Of a stretch of DNA of 6,167 nt, positions 1 to 6,167 are shown one piece after another. Source of the stretch: Bacteroidota bacterium (lineage in GTDB: Bacteria > Bacteroidota > Bacteroidia > Flavobacteriales > Crocinitomicaceae). The stretch is from NCBI GenBank assembly GCA_005798205.1, contig SYKJ01000204.1:1-6167 (forward strand). The letters are read 5' to 3'. Below the pieces are notes generated by a model. That model saw only the letters and a list, made by a program, of their open reading frames with translations. It made no database searches and was not told the DNA's origin. The position numbers and the translations under genes were made by a program. Numbering within the stretch: position 1 is the stretch's first letter; each line of letters opens with the position of its first letter.

Positions 1-147
1 ACGAATGGTAGTACTTTTTCCAGCACCATTTGGACCAAGAAAACCAAAAACATCACCTTCATTTACTGTGAACGAAACGTCACGAACGGCTTCAAAAGAA
101 CCGAAATTCTTCTTTAGATTTTTAACCTTGATGACCTCCTTACTCAT
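1..147 (-). CDS. ABC transporter ATP-binding protein, N-terminal 49 residues (runs off left edge)
   Basis: The 49 in-frame codons from the ATG at 145-147 to base 1 encode the start of an ABC ATPase. An early beta-strand region (VKNLKKNF, residues 8-15) is followed by the Walker A loop GPNGAGKST at residues 38-46, preceded by GDVFGFL. This wording is typical of the ABC-2/DrrA/CcmA-like class (COG1131), which powers export or membrane remodelling through a separate permease. The Q-loop, signature and Walker B lie outside the window, so the substrate and partner cannot be told. No Shine-Dalgarno precedes the ATG. Instead a perfect TAAGGAGGT lies inside the gene at codons 2-5 (134-142), with no ATG, GTG or TTG suitably placed after it, so I keep the ATG start. 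The SRPBCC gene ends 51 bp upstream on the same strand, so the two may be cotranscribed. Confidence 0.9.
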   Translation of the reverse strand, partial: MSKEVIKVKNLKKNFGSFEAVRDVSFTVNEGDVFGFLGPNGAGKSTTIR

Positions 148-198
148 TTCTGTAAAGTTAGCAATTCAAATCTTTTTTTAGCTTATAGAATAAAAATG

Positions 199-648
199 TT
201 AGGAGAATATTTCATCTACCATTTTGATGCGAAAATCAAATATTTCAACAAGTTTTTTTCTTACGAAAAGAAAATGTGCAAAATGACCTAAAAAACCAAG
301 TGGTATTTCGTACGAAACGATATCTGTCATTTCTACTCCACCTTCAACTTCCTTGAAATGATGTTCGTGGTGCCACATTTTATAGGGTCCTTTTCGTTGC
401 TCATCAACAAAAAATTGCTTGTCTTTTACGGTTTTAATTTCTGTTACCCACGACATTGGTATACCTAAAAGTGGTTTTACAGTGTACTCAATCATTAAGC
501 CCTCGTACATTTTTTCAGGGAGTTCGTACTTAATGTTGAAACCCATATAAGGTGGCGTGATTTTTTTTAAGTTTTGGGGAGAGGAAAAAAAGTCCCAGCA
601 TGTGCTTAGGTCTGTTTTTACAAATTGTTTTCGTTTTAACTGATACAT
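199..648 (-). CDS. SRPBCC-fold ligand-binding family protein (COG4276-like)
   Basis: This is a complete 149-residue cytosolic protein without signal peptide or membrane segment, the size of a single START/Bet v1-like (SRPBCC) domain. Family-like segments are FFSSPQNLKKITPP (residues 20-33), WVTEI (67-71), FVDEQRKGPYKMWHHEHHF (80-98) and D-x-V-x-Y-x-x-PLG (109-118). Such proteins fold around a hydrophobic cavity; relatives are often labelled 'cell division inhibitor' without solid evidence. The ligand and role here are unknown. The ATG at 646-648 has no Shine-Dalgarno. The 10-bp palindrome GTTAATTAAC lies one base upstream of it. The gene diverges from gmhA and is followed after 51 bp by the ABC ATPase gene on the same strand. 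The family assignment is fairly firm; any function beyond small-ligand binding would be a guess. Confidence 0.85.
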   Translation of the reverse strand: MYQLKRKQFVKTDLSTCWDFFSSPQNLKKITPPYMGFNIKYELPEKMYEGLMIEYTVKPLLGIPMSWVTEIKTVKDKQFFVDEQRKGPYKMWHHEHHFKEVEGGVEMTDIVSYEIPLGFLGHFAHFLFVRKKLVEIFDFRIKMVDEIFS

Positions 649-649
649 G

Positions 650-659
650 GTTAATTAAC
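650..659. repeat. Perfect 10-bp palindrome GTTAATTAAC upstream of the SRPBCC start codon
   Basis: GTTAATTAAC reads identically on both strands. It sits one base upstream of the SRPBCC start codon, at the edge of the 649-800 divergent intergenic region. A symmetric site here could be a repressor operator. In AT-rich DNA a 10-bp palindrome is only mildly surprising, and no known regulator motif is recognised. Confidence 0.3.
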
Positions 660-739
660 AGATTTTATACCCTTTTGTTCGTCTTAAAAATAATCAAATT
701 CTACGTTAGCTATTAAAATTCATCATACAACTGGATAAA

Positions 740-767
740 ATAGTTTCTAAATCAAGCTACAAACTAT
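740..767. repeat. Inverted repeat ATAGTTT-N14-AAACTAT upstream of gmhA
   Basis: Two perfect 7-bp arms (740-746 and 761-767) face each other across a 14-bp spacer. The arm centres are 21 bp apart, about two helical turns, which is the geometry of a site for a dimeric DNA-binding protein. The right arm ends 33 bp before the gmhA ATG, so the site could lie in its promoter or leader. The rest of 649-800 is AT-rich. I see no convincing TAnnTTTG promoter for either flanking gene there. Whether the site is an operator is inference. Confidence 0.35.
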
Positions 768-800
768 GAATTGTTTAACTTAGCTCTATAATATGCTGAC

Positions 801-1379
801 ATGGATATAAAATTGCACGTAAAAAAACAATTTGAAGAAGCTCAAAAGGTATTAATTCAATTTCAAACGGAGGAAAATTTTAAAAAAATTGAATCTGCTA
901 TAGAGATTATGAGCTCAGCATTAAAAAATAACAAAAAAATAATCAGTTGTGGAAATGGTGGTTCAATGTGCGATGCGATGCATTTTGCTGAAGAATTAAG
1001 TGGGCGCTTTCGTAATAATCGTAAAGGATTAGCAGCTGTTTCAATTTCTGATCCATCTCATATTTCGTGTGTTGCAAATGACTATGGCTATGAATTTGTT
1101 TTTTCTCGCTACATAGAAGCTTTGGGTGAAACTGGAGATGTGTTACTTGGGATTTCTACCTCCGGAAATTCAAAAAATGTTATTCTTGCGGTAAATGAAG
1201 CAAAAAAACGAGGAATGAAGTCAATTGTTTTAACAGGAAAAGACGGTGGGGAATTAGCTGCACTTGCAGATTTAGAAATTCGTGCCCCCTACTCTGACTT
1301 CGCTGATAGAGCACAAGAAATTCACATTAAAGTAATTCATAATCTTATCCTTGGGATTGAGTTAAATTTAGAACTTTAA
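801..1379 (+). CDS. gmhA: Phosphoheptose (sedoheptulose-7-phosphate) isomerase GmhA
   Basis: GmhA is a cytosolic SIS-domain enzyme that converts D-sedoheptulose 7-phosphate to D-glycero-D-manno-heptose 7-phosphate, the first step towards ADP- or GDP-heptose for LPS core or other surface glycans. The protein has 192 residues, the same length as E. coli GmhA as I remember it, and the key residues fall at the same numbers. These are the phosphate-binding NGGS (52-55), H61 and E65 in MHFAEE, D94 in VANDYG, the STSGNS loop (119-124), and D169, Q172 and H180 in ADRAQEIHIKVIH. It therefore looks active. The ATG is fixed by an in-frame TAA at 789-791, only three codons upstream; no Shine-Dalgarno is present. 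The stop TAA overlaps the nhaC stop on the other strand. No other heptose-pathway gene (gmhB, hldE, hldD, hddA) is in the window. Confidence 0.96.
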   Translation: MDIKLHVKKQFEEAQKVLIQFQTEENFKKIESAIEIMSSALKNNKKIISCGNGGSMCDAMHFAEELSGRFRNNRKGLAAVSISDPSHISCVANDYGYEFVFSRYIEALGETGDVLLGISTSGNSKNVILAVNEAKKRGMKSIVLTGKDGGELAALADLEIRAPYSDFADRAQEIHIKVIHNLILGIELNLEL

Positions 1380-2860
1380 CTAACTTCACTTAGTTCTTTT
1401 TTAGCTATTTCCTCCATTTCTTTTGGTGTAAATCGATTGATTTTAATATTCATGTAGGCATAGAAAACGGTCATTATTGGACTTAACAAGTTAAAAAAAC
1501 AATACATCCAATAGCTACCAGTTGCAACTTGCAAAACACTTGATTGTACAGCACCACAGGTATTCCATGGAAAAAGAACGGAGGTAACTGTCCCGGCATC
1601 TTCTAGTGTTCTACTTAGGTTTTCAGGTTTAAGTCCTCTATCTTGGAATTCTTTAGAGAACATTCTTCCTGGAACGACAATTGCTAAGTATTGATCCGAT
1701 GCAGTTGCATTAAAAAAGATACATGTTCCAGCGGTAGTCGCAATTAAACTTCCTGTAGATTCAACTTTACGCATTACAGTTTGCGTTATTTTTTTCAAAA
1801 GTCCACTTACTTCCATTGCGCCACCAAAACACATAGCACACAAGACAAGAAATATTGTATTGAGCATTCCATTCATTCCGCGCGTTGCTAGTAATTTAGT
1901 GATGCTCTCATTATCTGTTTTGATAGAAACCGAACCAGTCATTGCTTGTAAGACTGCTTTATAGGATGCAGTTAAATAATGACCGGTAACGCCAGAAATT
2001 TCTTTAATTATTTGAGGTTGTGCAAAACAAGCCACAACGCCACCCAATACTGCGCCAACAAATAAAGCAGGTAAAGCATCTACTTTTAATGCGATTAGAC
2101 CAAAAACGGTTAAAGGAACAAGAAAAAGGAATGGAGAAATATAAAATTTATTTTCCATGGCTAATAATAAGGCATTTACCTCATTTTCCTTGTTAGACGT
2201 TGAAATATAAAACCCAAGAATTCCAAAAATGATAAATGTAATGATCAATGTTGGTATTGTCGTGTACATCATATAACGAATATGTGTAAACAAATCACCA
2301 CCAGCCATTGCGGGGGCCAAATTTGTAGTGTCTGATAGCGGTGACATTTTATCTCCAAAATAGGCGCCAGAGATGATCGCTCCAGCACTCATACCAACTG
2401 GAATACCAATAACAGTTCCAATTGCAAGCAAAGCAACTCCAACTGTCGCTACAGTACTCCAAGAACTTCCAGTAGCAAGTGAGACAATACAGCAGATGAT
2501 ACATGTTGCTAAAAGAAAATAACTAGGATGCATGATTTGAAGTCCGTAATATATCATGCTCGGCACAATACCTGAGATCATCCAGGTTCCACTTAAAGCG
2601 CCAATTATCAAAAGGATAAGAATCGCTGACATAGCAGAATTGATGCTTTTCACCATTCCATCTTGAATTTGTAGCCAAGTGAAGCCAAGTCTTACTCCAA
2701 TTAATGCTGCAATAACAGCGCCAATTATTAATGCGATTTGATTTGGCCCCGAAGTGGCTTCATCATTATAAATGATAACATTCAATGCCAATAATGCAAT
2801 TAAAACTAGTATTGGTATAAGTGCCTCTACTAAGTTAGGCGCCCGTTTATTTCCCTCCAT
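1376..2860 (-). CDS. nhaC: Na+/H+ antiporter, NhaC family
   Basis: This is a 494-residue polytopic inner-membrane protein with roughly ten to twelve hydrophobic segments, for example near residues 13-30, 42-57, 76-97, 136-153, 203-220, 241-257, 262-280, 331-348 and 450-470. NhaC-family hallmarks are TGSSWSTVAT (130-139), the strongly conserved SGAYFGDKMSPLSDTTNLAP (164-183), NATASDQYLAIVVPGRMF (384-401) and EDAGTVTSVLFPWNTCG (420-436). The family exchanges cytoplasmic Na+ for external H+ in pH and salt homeostasis. Some members (B. subtilis MleN) exchange malate and lactate, so the substrate is inferred. The ATG at 2858-2860 has no Shine-Dalgarno and gives a normal N-terminus before the first helix. 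A Bacteroidota-type promoter lies just upstream. The gene stands alone, divergent from uvrA, and its last codons share four bases with gmhA. Confidence 0.94.
   Translation of the reverse strand: MEGNKRAPNLVEALIPILVLIALLALNVIIYNDEATSGPNQIALIIGAVIAALIGVRLGFTWLQIQDGMVKSINSAMSAILILLIIGALSGTWMISGIVPSMIYYGLQIMHPSYFLLATCIICCIVSLATGSSWSTVATVGVALLAIGTVIGIPVGMSAGAIISGAYFGDKMSPLSDTTNLAPAMAGGDLFTHIRYMMYTTIPTLIITFIIFGILGFYISTSNKENEVNALLLAMENKFYISPFLFLVPLTVFGLIALKVDALPALFVGAVLGGVVACFAQPQIIKEISGVTGHYLTASYKAVLQAMTGSVSIKTDNESITKLLATRGMNGMLNTIFLVLCAMCFGGAMEVSGLLKKITQTVMRKVESTGSLIATTAGTCIFFNATASDQYLAIVVPGRMFSKEFQDRGLKPENLSRTLEDAGTVTSVLFPWNTCGAVQSSVLQVATGSYWMYCFFNLLSPIMTVFYAYMNIKINRFTPKEMEEIAKKELSEVS
1378..1402 (+). 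terminator. Weak intrinsic terminator candidate for gmhA, inside the nhaC 3' end
   Basis: AACTAA (1378-1383) and TTAGTT (1390-1395) are perfect inverted arms around a 6-nt loop, followed by C and six T (1397-1402). The stem begins within the gmhA stop codon. Position and T-tract fit termination of gmhA, but each arm holds only one G or C, so the hairpin is weak. A competing inverted repeat, GTTAAA (1361-1366) with TTTAAC (1375-1380), overlaps it. The nhaC C-terminal codons are read through the same bases on the other strand. Confidence 0.35.
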
Positions 2861-2876
2861 AAATTATGATTTTTAC

Positions 2877-2904
2877 CAAAAATAAGGATAATATATGAAT
2901 TCAA
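2877..2904 (-). promoter_or_regulatory. nhaC: Bacteroidota-type promoter for nhaC (TTG / TAnnTTTG)
   Basis: On the minus strand TATTTTTG (2884 down to 2877) matches the Bacteroidota -7 consensus TAnnTTTG exactly. A TTG (2904-2902) lies 17 bp further upstream as the -33 element, slightly closer than the usual spacing of about 19-21. The -7 box ends 16 nt before the nhaC ATG, so the leader would be only about 10 nt. The remainder of the 2861-2977 spacer holds no equally good box for uvrA; the nearest is TTTCTTTG at 2926-2933, with one mismatch and no TTG at the right distance. Confidence 0.45.
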
Positions 2905-2977
2905 TAATTCCGAATTTTAAATTGATTTCTTTGCTTAAATCTGAACAGCATTCCTTTTTGCTTGTTAAATTCGCAAG

Positions 2978-5755
2978 GTGAAACAAGAAATACAAATTAA
3001 AGGAGCAAGAGTCCATAATCTGAAAAATCTTTCGGTTAACATACCACACGGAAAGATAACAGTAATTACAGGTGTTTCAGGCTCTGGAAAATCAAGTTTG
3101 GCCTTTGATACGATTTATGCCGAAGGACAAAGAAGATTTATTGAAAGCATGTCTTCGTATGCTCGTCAGTTTCTTGGAAAATTGAATAAGCCTGAAGTTG
3201 ATTTCATAAAAGGTCTTTCCCCATCCATTGCAATTCAACAAAAAGTGATAACAAGTAATCCTCGCTCCACAGTTGGAACTACAACAGAAATATACGATTA
3301 CCTAAAATTGCTCTACGCAAGAATTGGGAAAACAATTTCTCCAATTTCCGGGAAAGAAGTAAAAAAACACAGTGTATCGGATTGCATGAATTACTTAGCT
3401 TCATTGAAAAAAGGCTCAAAAATTGCTATCGTTAGTCCATTAGCTATTAATTCAAAAATTAGTTTAGATAAAATTACTGAAATAACTTATAAACAAGGTT
3501 TTACAAGAATATATTTTGATAATTCTTTTCATTTAATAGAAGATTATTTGCAGAAAAAAATTCCAAAAGATACTTTATTGGTTGTTGATCGAATACAAAC
3601 CGATTTTTTTGATGAGGCAAACATTTCGCGGGCAACAGATTCAATTTCCATTGCATTTGCTGAAGGAAATGGAAACTGTGGGATTTTAGATGCTGAATCG
3701 AATAACATTGAATGGTTTAACAATCGTTTTGAATTAGACGGTCAAGTATTTCAGGAGCCGAGTACTAATTTCTTTGCTTTCAATAATCCTTTTGGTGCTT
3801 GTAAAACCTGTGAAGGTTATGGCATGATTTTAGGAATAGATGAAGAACTTGTGTTTCCCAATCGAAATCTAAGTGTTTATGAGGGTGCAATTGCTCCTTG
3901 GAGAGGAGAAACGATGTCAGAATACCAGAATGAACTCATTTTAAATGCTAATAAATTTGATTTTCCTATTCATAGACCATTAAAAGACTTAAGCCCTGAT
4001 CAAATTCAAGTTTTATGGCAAGGAAATAAATTCTTTACTGGGCTCTTTCGTTTCTTTAAATATTTAGAAAGCAAAACGTATAAAATCCAATACCGCGTTC
4101 TTCTCTCTCGATACCGTGGAAAAACAAGTTGCCACGAATGTTTAGGAACTCGCTTGCGCGGAGATGCTGCTTTTGTCAAAATAAATGGCTTATCAATTCA
4201 AGAATGTGTTTTACTTCCATTGGATCAATGTTTTCATTTTTTTGATTCTCTTGAATTAAGTGAATATGAGTCAAGTTTAGCGAAAAATATTTTACCTGAA
4301 ATACAATCTCGTTTGCGCTTTTTGTTAGATGTGGGATTGAGTTATTTGACATTAAATCGTGCAGCAAACTCACTCTCAGGTGGAGAATCACAGAGAATTA
4401 ACCTCGGAACTTCTTTAGGAAGTAGTTTAGTAGGATCTATTTATGTTTTAGATGAACCCTCAATCGGATTGCACCCCAAAGATACCGCTCGCTTGATAGG
4501 TGTATTAAAAGAGCTAAAATCATTAGGAAATACTGTAATAATTGTTGAACACGAGGAAGAAGTAATGAAAGCCGCTGACGAAATAATTGATATCGGCCCG
4601 AAAGCAGGTGTTTTTGGTGGAGAAGTTGTTTTTCAGGGACCTTTTTCTAAATTAACCCATGCTAAAGAAAGCTTAACAGGTGATTATTTAATGGGTAAAC
4701 GCGAAATTCCCATCCCATTGAAACGAAGAACAACAAAAAATAATCTTATTATTCAAGGTGCAAGACAGTTTAATTTGAAAAACTTTGACTTAAAAATTCC
4801 CCTAAACAGTCTTGTTTGTTTAACAGGTGTTTCTGGTTCTGGTAAATCCACTTTGGTTAGATCTATTCTTTATCCTGCAATGAAAAAGGAATTAGGTTTA
4901 AGTAGCGAGTTAATCGGGAAATTTGACGGAATCAAAGGCGACATAAAAATGATTAAACACATAGAATTTGTTGATCAAAATCCCATTGGAAAATCGTCAA
5001 GAAGTAATCCAATTACCTATGTCAAAGCTTTTGACGATATCCGAGAACTTTTTTCTCGTCAGGCTCTTGCAAAAAATCGAGGCTATAAACCTGGTTTTTT
5101 TAGTTTTAACGTGGAAGGTGGACGCTGTGAGATGTGCGAAGGAGAGGGAACTATAACAGTTTCAATGCAATTTATGGCAGATGTTCATCTAACTTGTGAA
5201 ACATGTAAAGGAAAACGCTATAAATCTGAGACACTTGAAATTGAATATAGAGGAAAGTCAATTTCTGACCTCTTAGAAACAAACTTAGCGGATGCACTTG
5301 CATTTTTTCAAGCTGGGAACGAACGCTTAGACAAAAAGATTGTTGAAAAAATCCAGCCATTAGTTGATGTAGGGTTATCGTATTTGAATGTCGGTCAATC
5401 CTCAAGTACAATGAGTGGTGGCGAGGCACAAAGAATTAAATTAGCATCCTTTCTCTCCAAAGGAATAAATGCGCCCTCTACCCTATTTATTTTCGACGAG
5501 CCTACCACAGGTTTACATTTTTATGATATTGAGAAATTAGTTATCGCATTCAATGCTTTAATCGATAAAGGGCATTCTATCCTTGTAATTGAACACAATA
5601 TGGAAGTGATAAAATGTGCGGATTATATCATTGATTTAGGGCCAGTTGGTGGGGACAAAGGTGGATATGTTTTATTTGAAGGAACGCCCGAAGACCTATC
5701 TCGTTTGGATGGAAATTCAACAGGGATTTACTTAAAAGATAAATTAAAGCGATAG
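2978..5755 (+). CDS. uvrA: Excinuclease ABC subunit UvrA
   Basis: UvrA is the damage-sensing ATPase of nucleotide excision repair. It dimerises, finds distorted DNA and loads UvrB. At 925 residues it is near the usual length (E. coli 940) and has both ABC modules. Module 1 has Walker [10 protein letters not shown] (32-40), signature LSGGE (466-470), Walker B with D492/E493 and H525. Module 2 has Walker [10 protein letters not shown] (617-625), signature MSGGE (812-816), D840/E841 and H873. Zinc-binding pairs C275/C278 with C385/C388, and C717/C720 with C740/C743, are intact. The insert at about 118-250 corresponds to the UvrB-binding domain. Oddities are that the cysteine pairs normally flanking this insert are absent (SPIS at 121-124, FNNRFELDG at 247-255), IEQK reads IQQK (86-89), and signature 2 has Met for Leu. 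GTG is the only conventional start, because an in-frame TAA stands at 2966-2968. No SOS box or Shine-Dalgarno is seen. Confidence 0.97.
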   Translation: MKQEIQIKGARVHNLKNLSVNIPHGKITVITGVSGSGKSSLAFDTIYAEGQRRFIESMSSYARQFLGKLNKPEVDFIKGLSPSIAIQQKVITSNPRSTVGTTTEIYDYLKLLYARIGKTISPISGKEVKKHSVSDCMNYLASLKKGSKIAIVSPLAINSKISLDKITEITYKQGFTRIYFDNSFHLIEDYLQKKIPKDTLLVVDRIQTDFFDEANISRATDSISIAFAEGNGNCGILDAESNNIEWFNNRFELDGQVFQEPSTNFFAFNNPFGACKTCEGYGMILGIDEELVFPNRNLSVYEGAIAPWRGETMSEYQNELILNANKFDFPIHRPLKDLSPDQIQVLWQGNKFFTGLFRFFKYLESKTYKIQYRVLLSRYRGKTSCHECLGTRLRGDAAFVKINGLSIQECVLLPLDQCFHFFDSLELSEYESSLAKNILPEIQSRLRFLLDVGLSYLTLNRAANSLSGGESQRINLGTSLGSSLVGSIYVLDEPSIGLHPKDTARLIGVLKELKSLGNTVIIVEHEEEVMKAADEIIDIGPKAGVFGGEVVFQGPFSKLTHAKESLTGDYLMGKREIPIPLKRRTTKNNLIIQGARQFNLKNFDLKIPLNSLVCLTGVSGSGKSTLVRSILYPAMKKELGLSSELIGKFDGIKGDIKMIKHIEFVDQNPIGKSSRSNPITYVKAFDDIRELFSRQALAKNRGYKPGFFSFNVEGGRCEMCEGEGTITVSMQFMADVHLTCETCKGKRYKSETLEIEYRGKSISDLLETNLADALAFFQAGNERLDKKIVEKIQPLVDVGLSYLNVGQSSSTMSGGEAQRIKLASFLSKGINAPSTLFIFDEPTTGLHFYDIEKLVIAFNALIDKGHSILVIEHNMEVIKCADYIIDLGPVGGDKGGYVLFEGTPEDLSRLDGNSTGIYLKDKLKR

Positions 5756-5769
5756 CAGCTTTAACTTTT
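5741..5769. terminator. Bidirectional terminator candidate in the uvrA/aroK overlap
   Basis: TTAAAGC (5744-5750) and GCTTTAA (5758-5764) are perfect 7-bp inverted arms around a 7-nt loop. On the plus strand the stem is followed by C and TTTT; on the minus strand by TTTATCTTTT. One hairpin could therefore end both transcripts. The aroK stop codon is within the left arm and the uvrA TAG is in the loop, so the structure is made of the last codons of both genes. Each arm has two G/C pairs, so strength is moderate. Confidence 0.5.
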
Positions 5770-6167
5770 CACATATCTCTCCAATGATTTCCTTGGTGTT
5801 TTTCTTGCCCTCAATTTTAATAGTTGCTTGATTGTAAAATTCTTTTCTCTCTTTCAATTTAGAGCTAATAAAAGTCTTTAATTCAGCATCATTTAAGTTA
5901 GCTATTAGCGGACGAGTAGAATCGCCCTTTAGTCTCTTAAAGATAAGTTCCTCTGGCGCATCGATAAAAATAAGTATACCGCTTTTTTTAAGTAACTCTA
6001 TGTTTTCTTGACTGCAAGATAATCCTCCACCTGTTGCCACAACTGATTTCTCAATATTACCAATAATTTCTTTCACGATTTTATTTTCCCAAATTCTGAA
6101 AGCAATTTCTCCATTTTCAGCAATAAAATCTTTGATATTTGTTTTTACTTTTTTTTCGATGAGCAAA
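5744..6167 (-). CDS. aroK: Shikimate kinase, 5' end beyond right edge
   Basis: Shikimate kinase is a cytosolic P-loop enzyme that phosphorylates shikimate with ATP at the 3-OH, the fifth step of the chorismate pathway to aromatic amino acids. About 140 C-terminal residues are present. Counting from the first complete codon, the visible motifs are LIEKK (2-6, the end of the family's D-x-D...IE shikimate site), GEIAFRIWE with R24 and E27 (19-27), ATGGG (44-48), the lid arginine in STRPLI (R85) and R-x3-Y (R107, Y111). The Walker A glycine-rich loop and roughly the first 30 residues lie outside the window. The first complete codon is a TTG that I take as internal, because the protein would otherwise lack its ATP site. 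The gene overlaps uvrA by 12 bp tail-to-tail. The symbol aroK is chosen over aroL only by convention. Confidence 0.93.
   Translation of the reverse strand, partial: LLIEKKVKTNIKDFIAENGEIAFRIWENKIVKEIIGNIEKSVVATGGGLSCSQENIELLKKSGILIFIDAPEELIFKRLKGDSTRPLIANLNDAELKTFISSKLKERKEFYNQATIKIEGKKNTKEIIGEICEKLKLLSL

Noticed and set aside
787..792. TATAAT, a sigma70-like -10 box before gmhA
   Set aside because: It ends eight bases before the ATG, has no -35 hexamer at 17 bp, and the genome appears to use the TAnnTTTG type of promoter.
2941..2948. CTGAACAG upstream of uvrA as a possible LexA/SOS box
   Set aside because: The E. coli box needs CTG-N10-CAG; here the spacer is 2 bp. No Gram-positive (GAAC-N4-GTTC) or alphaproteobacterial (GTTC-N7-GTTC) form is present either.
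3068..3094. 27-bp near-repeat with 4823-4849 (23 of 27 identical)
   Set aside because: Both copies encode TGVSGSGKS of the two UvrA ATPase modules, so it reflects the ancient internal duplication and protein constraint, not a DNA repeat element.
4176..4391. 71-codon open frame on the minus strand
   Set aside because: It lies wholly inside uvrA, in a segment with clear UvrA residues (signature LSGGE), and its translation has no recognisable motif.
4968..5156. 62-codon open frame on the plus strand
   Set aside because: It is an out-of-frame reading of the conserved uvrA region around [10 protein letters not shown] and CEMC; no independent support.
5172..5429. 85-codon open frame on the minus strand
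   Set aside because: It is antisense to uvrA module 2, with no domain or start signal; treated as a shadow.
6164..6166. TTG as the aroK start codon
   Set aside because: Starting here would remove the Walker A loop and most of the shikimate-binding D-x-D segment; the gene clearly continues past the right edge.
1..6167. A new defence, mobile or biosynthetic system
   Set aside because: Every long reading frame is explained by a known family, most of them housekeeping. There are no direct-repeat arrays, transposase, integrase, toxin-antitoxin pair or RNA gene signals that I can see.

Overview
The window is AT-rich chromosomal DNA, most likely from a Bacteroidota bacterium and probably Flavobacteriia-like. 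Three things point there. None of the five visible start codons has a Shine-Dalgarno sequence in front of it. The one convincing promoter has the Bacteroidota form (TTG, then TAnnTTTG). The UvrA and SRPBCC proteins also read like that lineage. The placement rests on motif memory, not on a search.

Layout, left to right. The 5' portion of an ABC-transporter ATPase gene runs off the left edge on the minus strand (1-147). Upstream of it and on the same strand is a small SRPBCC-fold protein (199-648). A 152-bp divergent intergenic region (649-800) with two inverted repeats separates this from gmhA, sedoheptulose-7-phosphate isomerase (801-1379, plus). gmhA converges on nhaC, a Na+/H+ antiporter (1376-2860, minus), and their stop codons interlock in a shared TTAA. 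A 117-bp divergent spacer (2861-2977) carries the nhaC promoter and leads into a full-length uvrA, the nucleotide excision repair damage sensor (2978-5755, plus). uvrA overlaps tail-to-tail by 12 bp with a shikimate kinase gene (aroK) whose 5' end lies beyond the right edge (5744-6167, minus).

The genes are unrelated housekeeping functions: LPS or glycan heptose supply, ion homeostasis, DNA repair, aromatic amino-acid synthesis, and an export-type ABC system. They do not form one pathway. Their arrangement is alternating divergent and convergent single genes, apart from the possible SRPBCC-ABC operon.

I found no mobile element, CRISPR array, tRNA, rRNA, prophage or new multi-gene system. The points worth a second look are small. 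Both convergent gene pairs overlap at their stop codons, with an inverted repeat and T-tracts at the junction. UvrA has lost both cysteine pairs flanking its UvrB-binding region. A perfect 9-nt anti-Shine-Dalgarno complement lies just inside the ABC gene of an organism that otherwise seems not to use such sites. gmhA has no heptose-pathway neighbours. Inverted repeats sit upstream of gmhA and of the SRPBCC gene.
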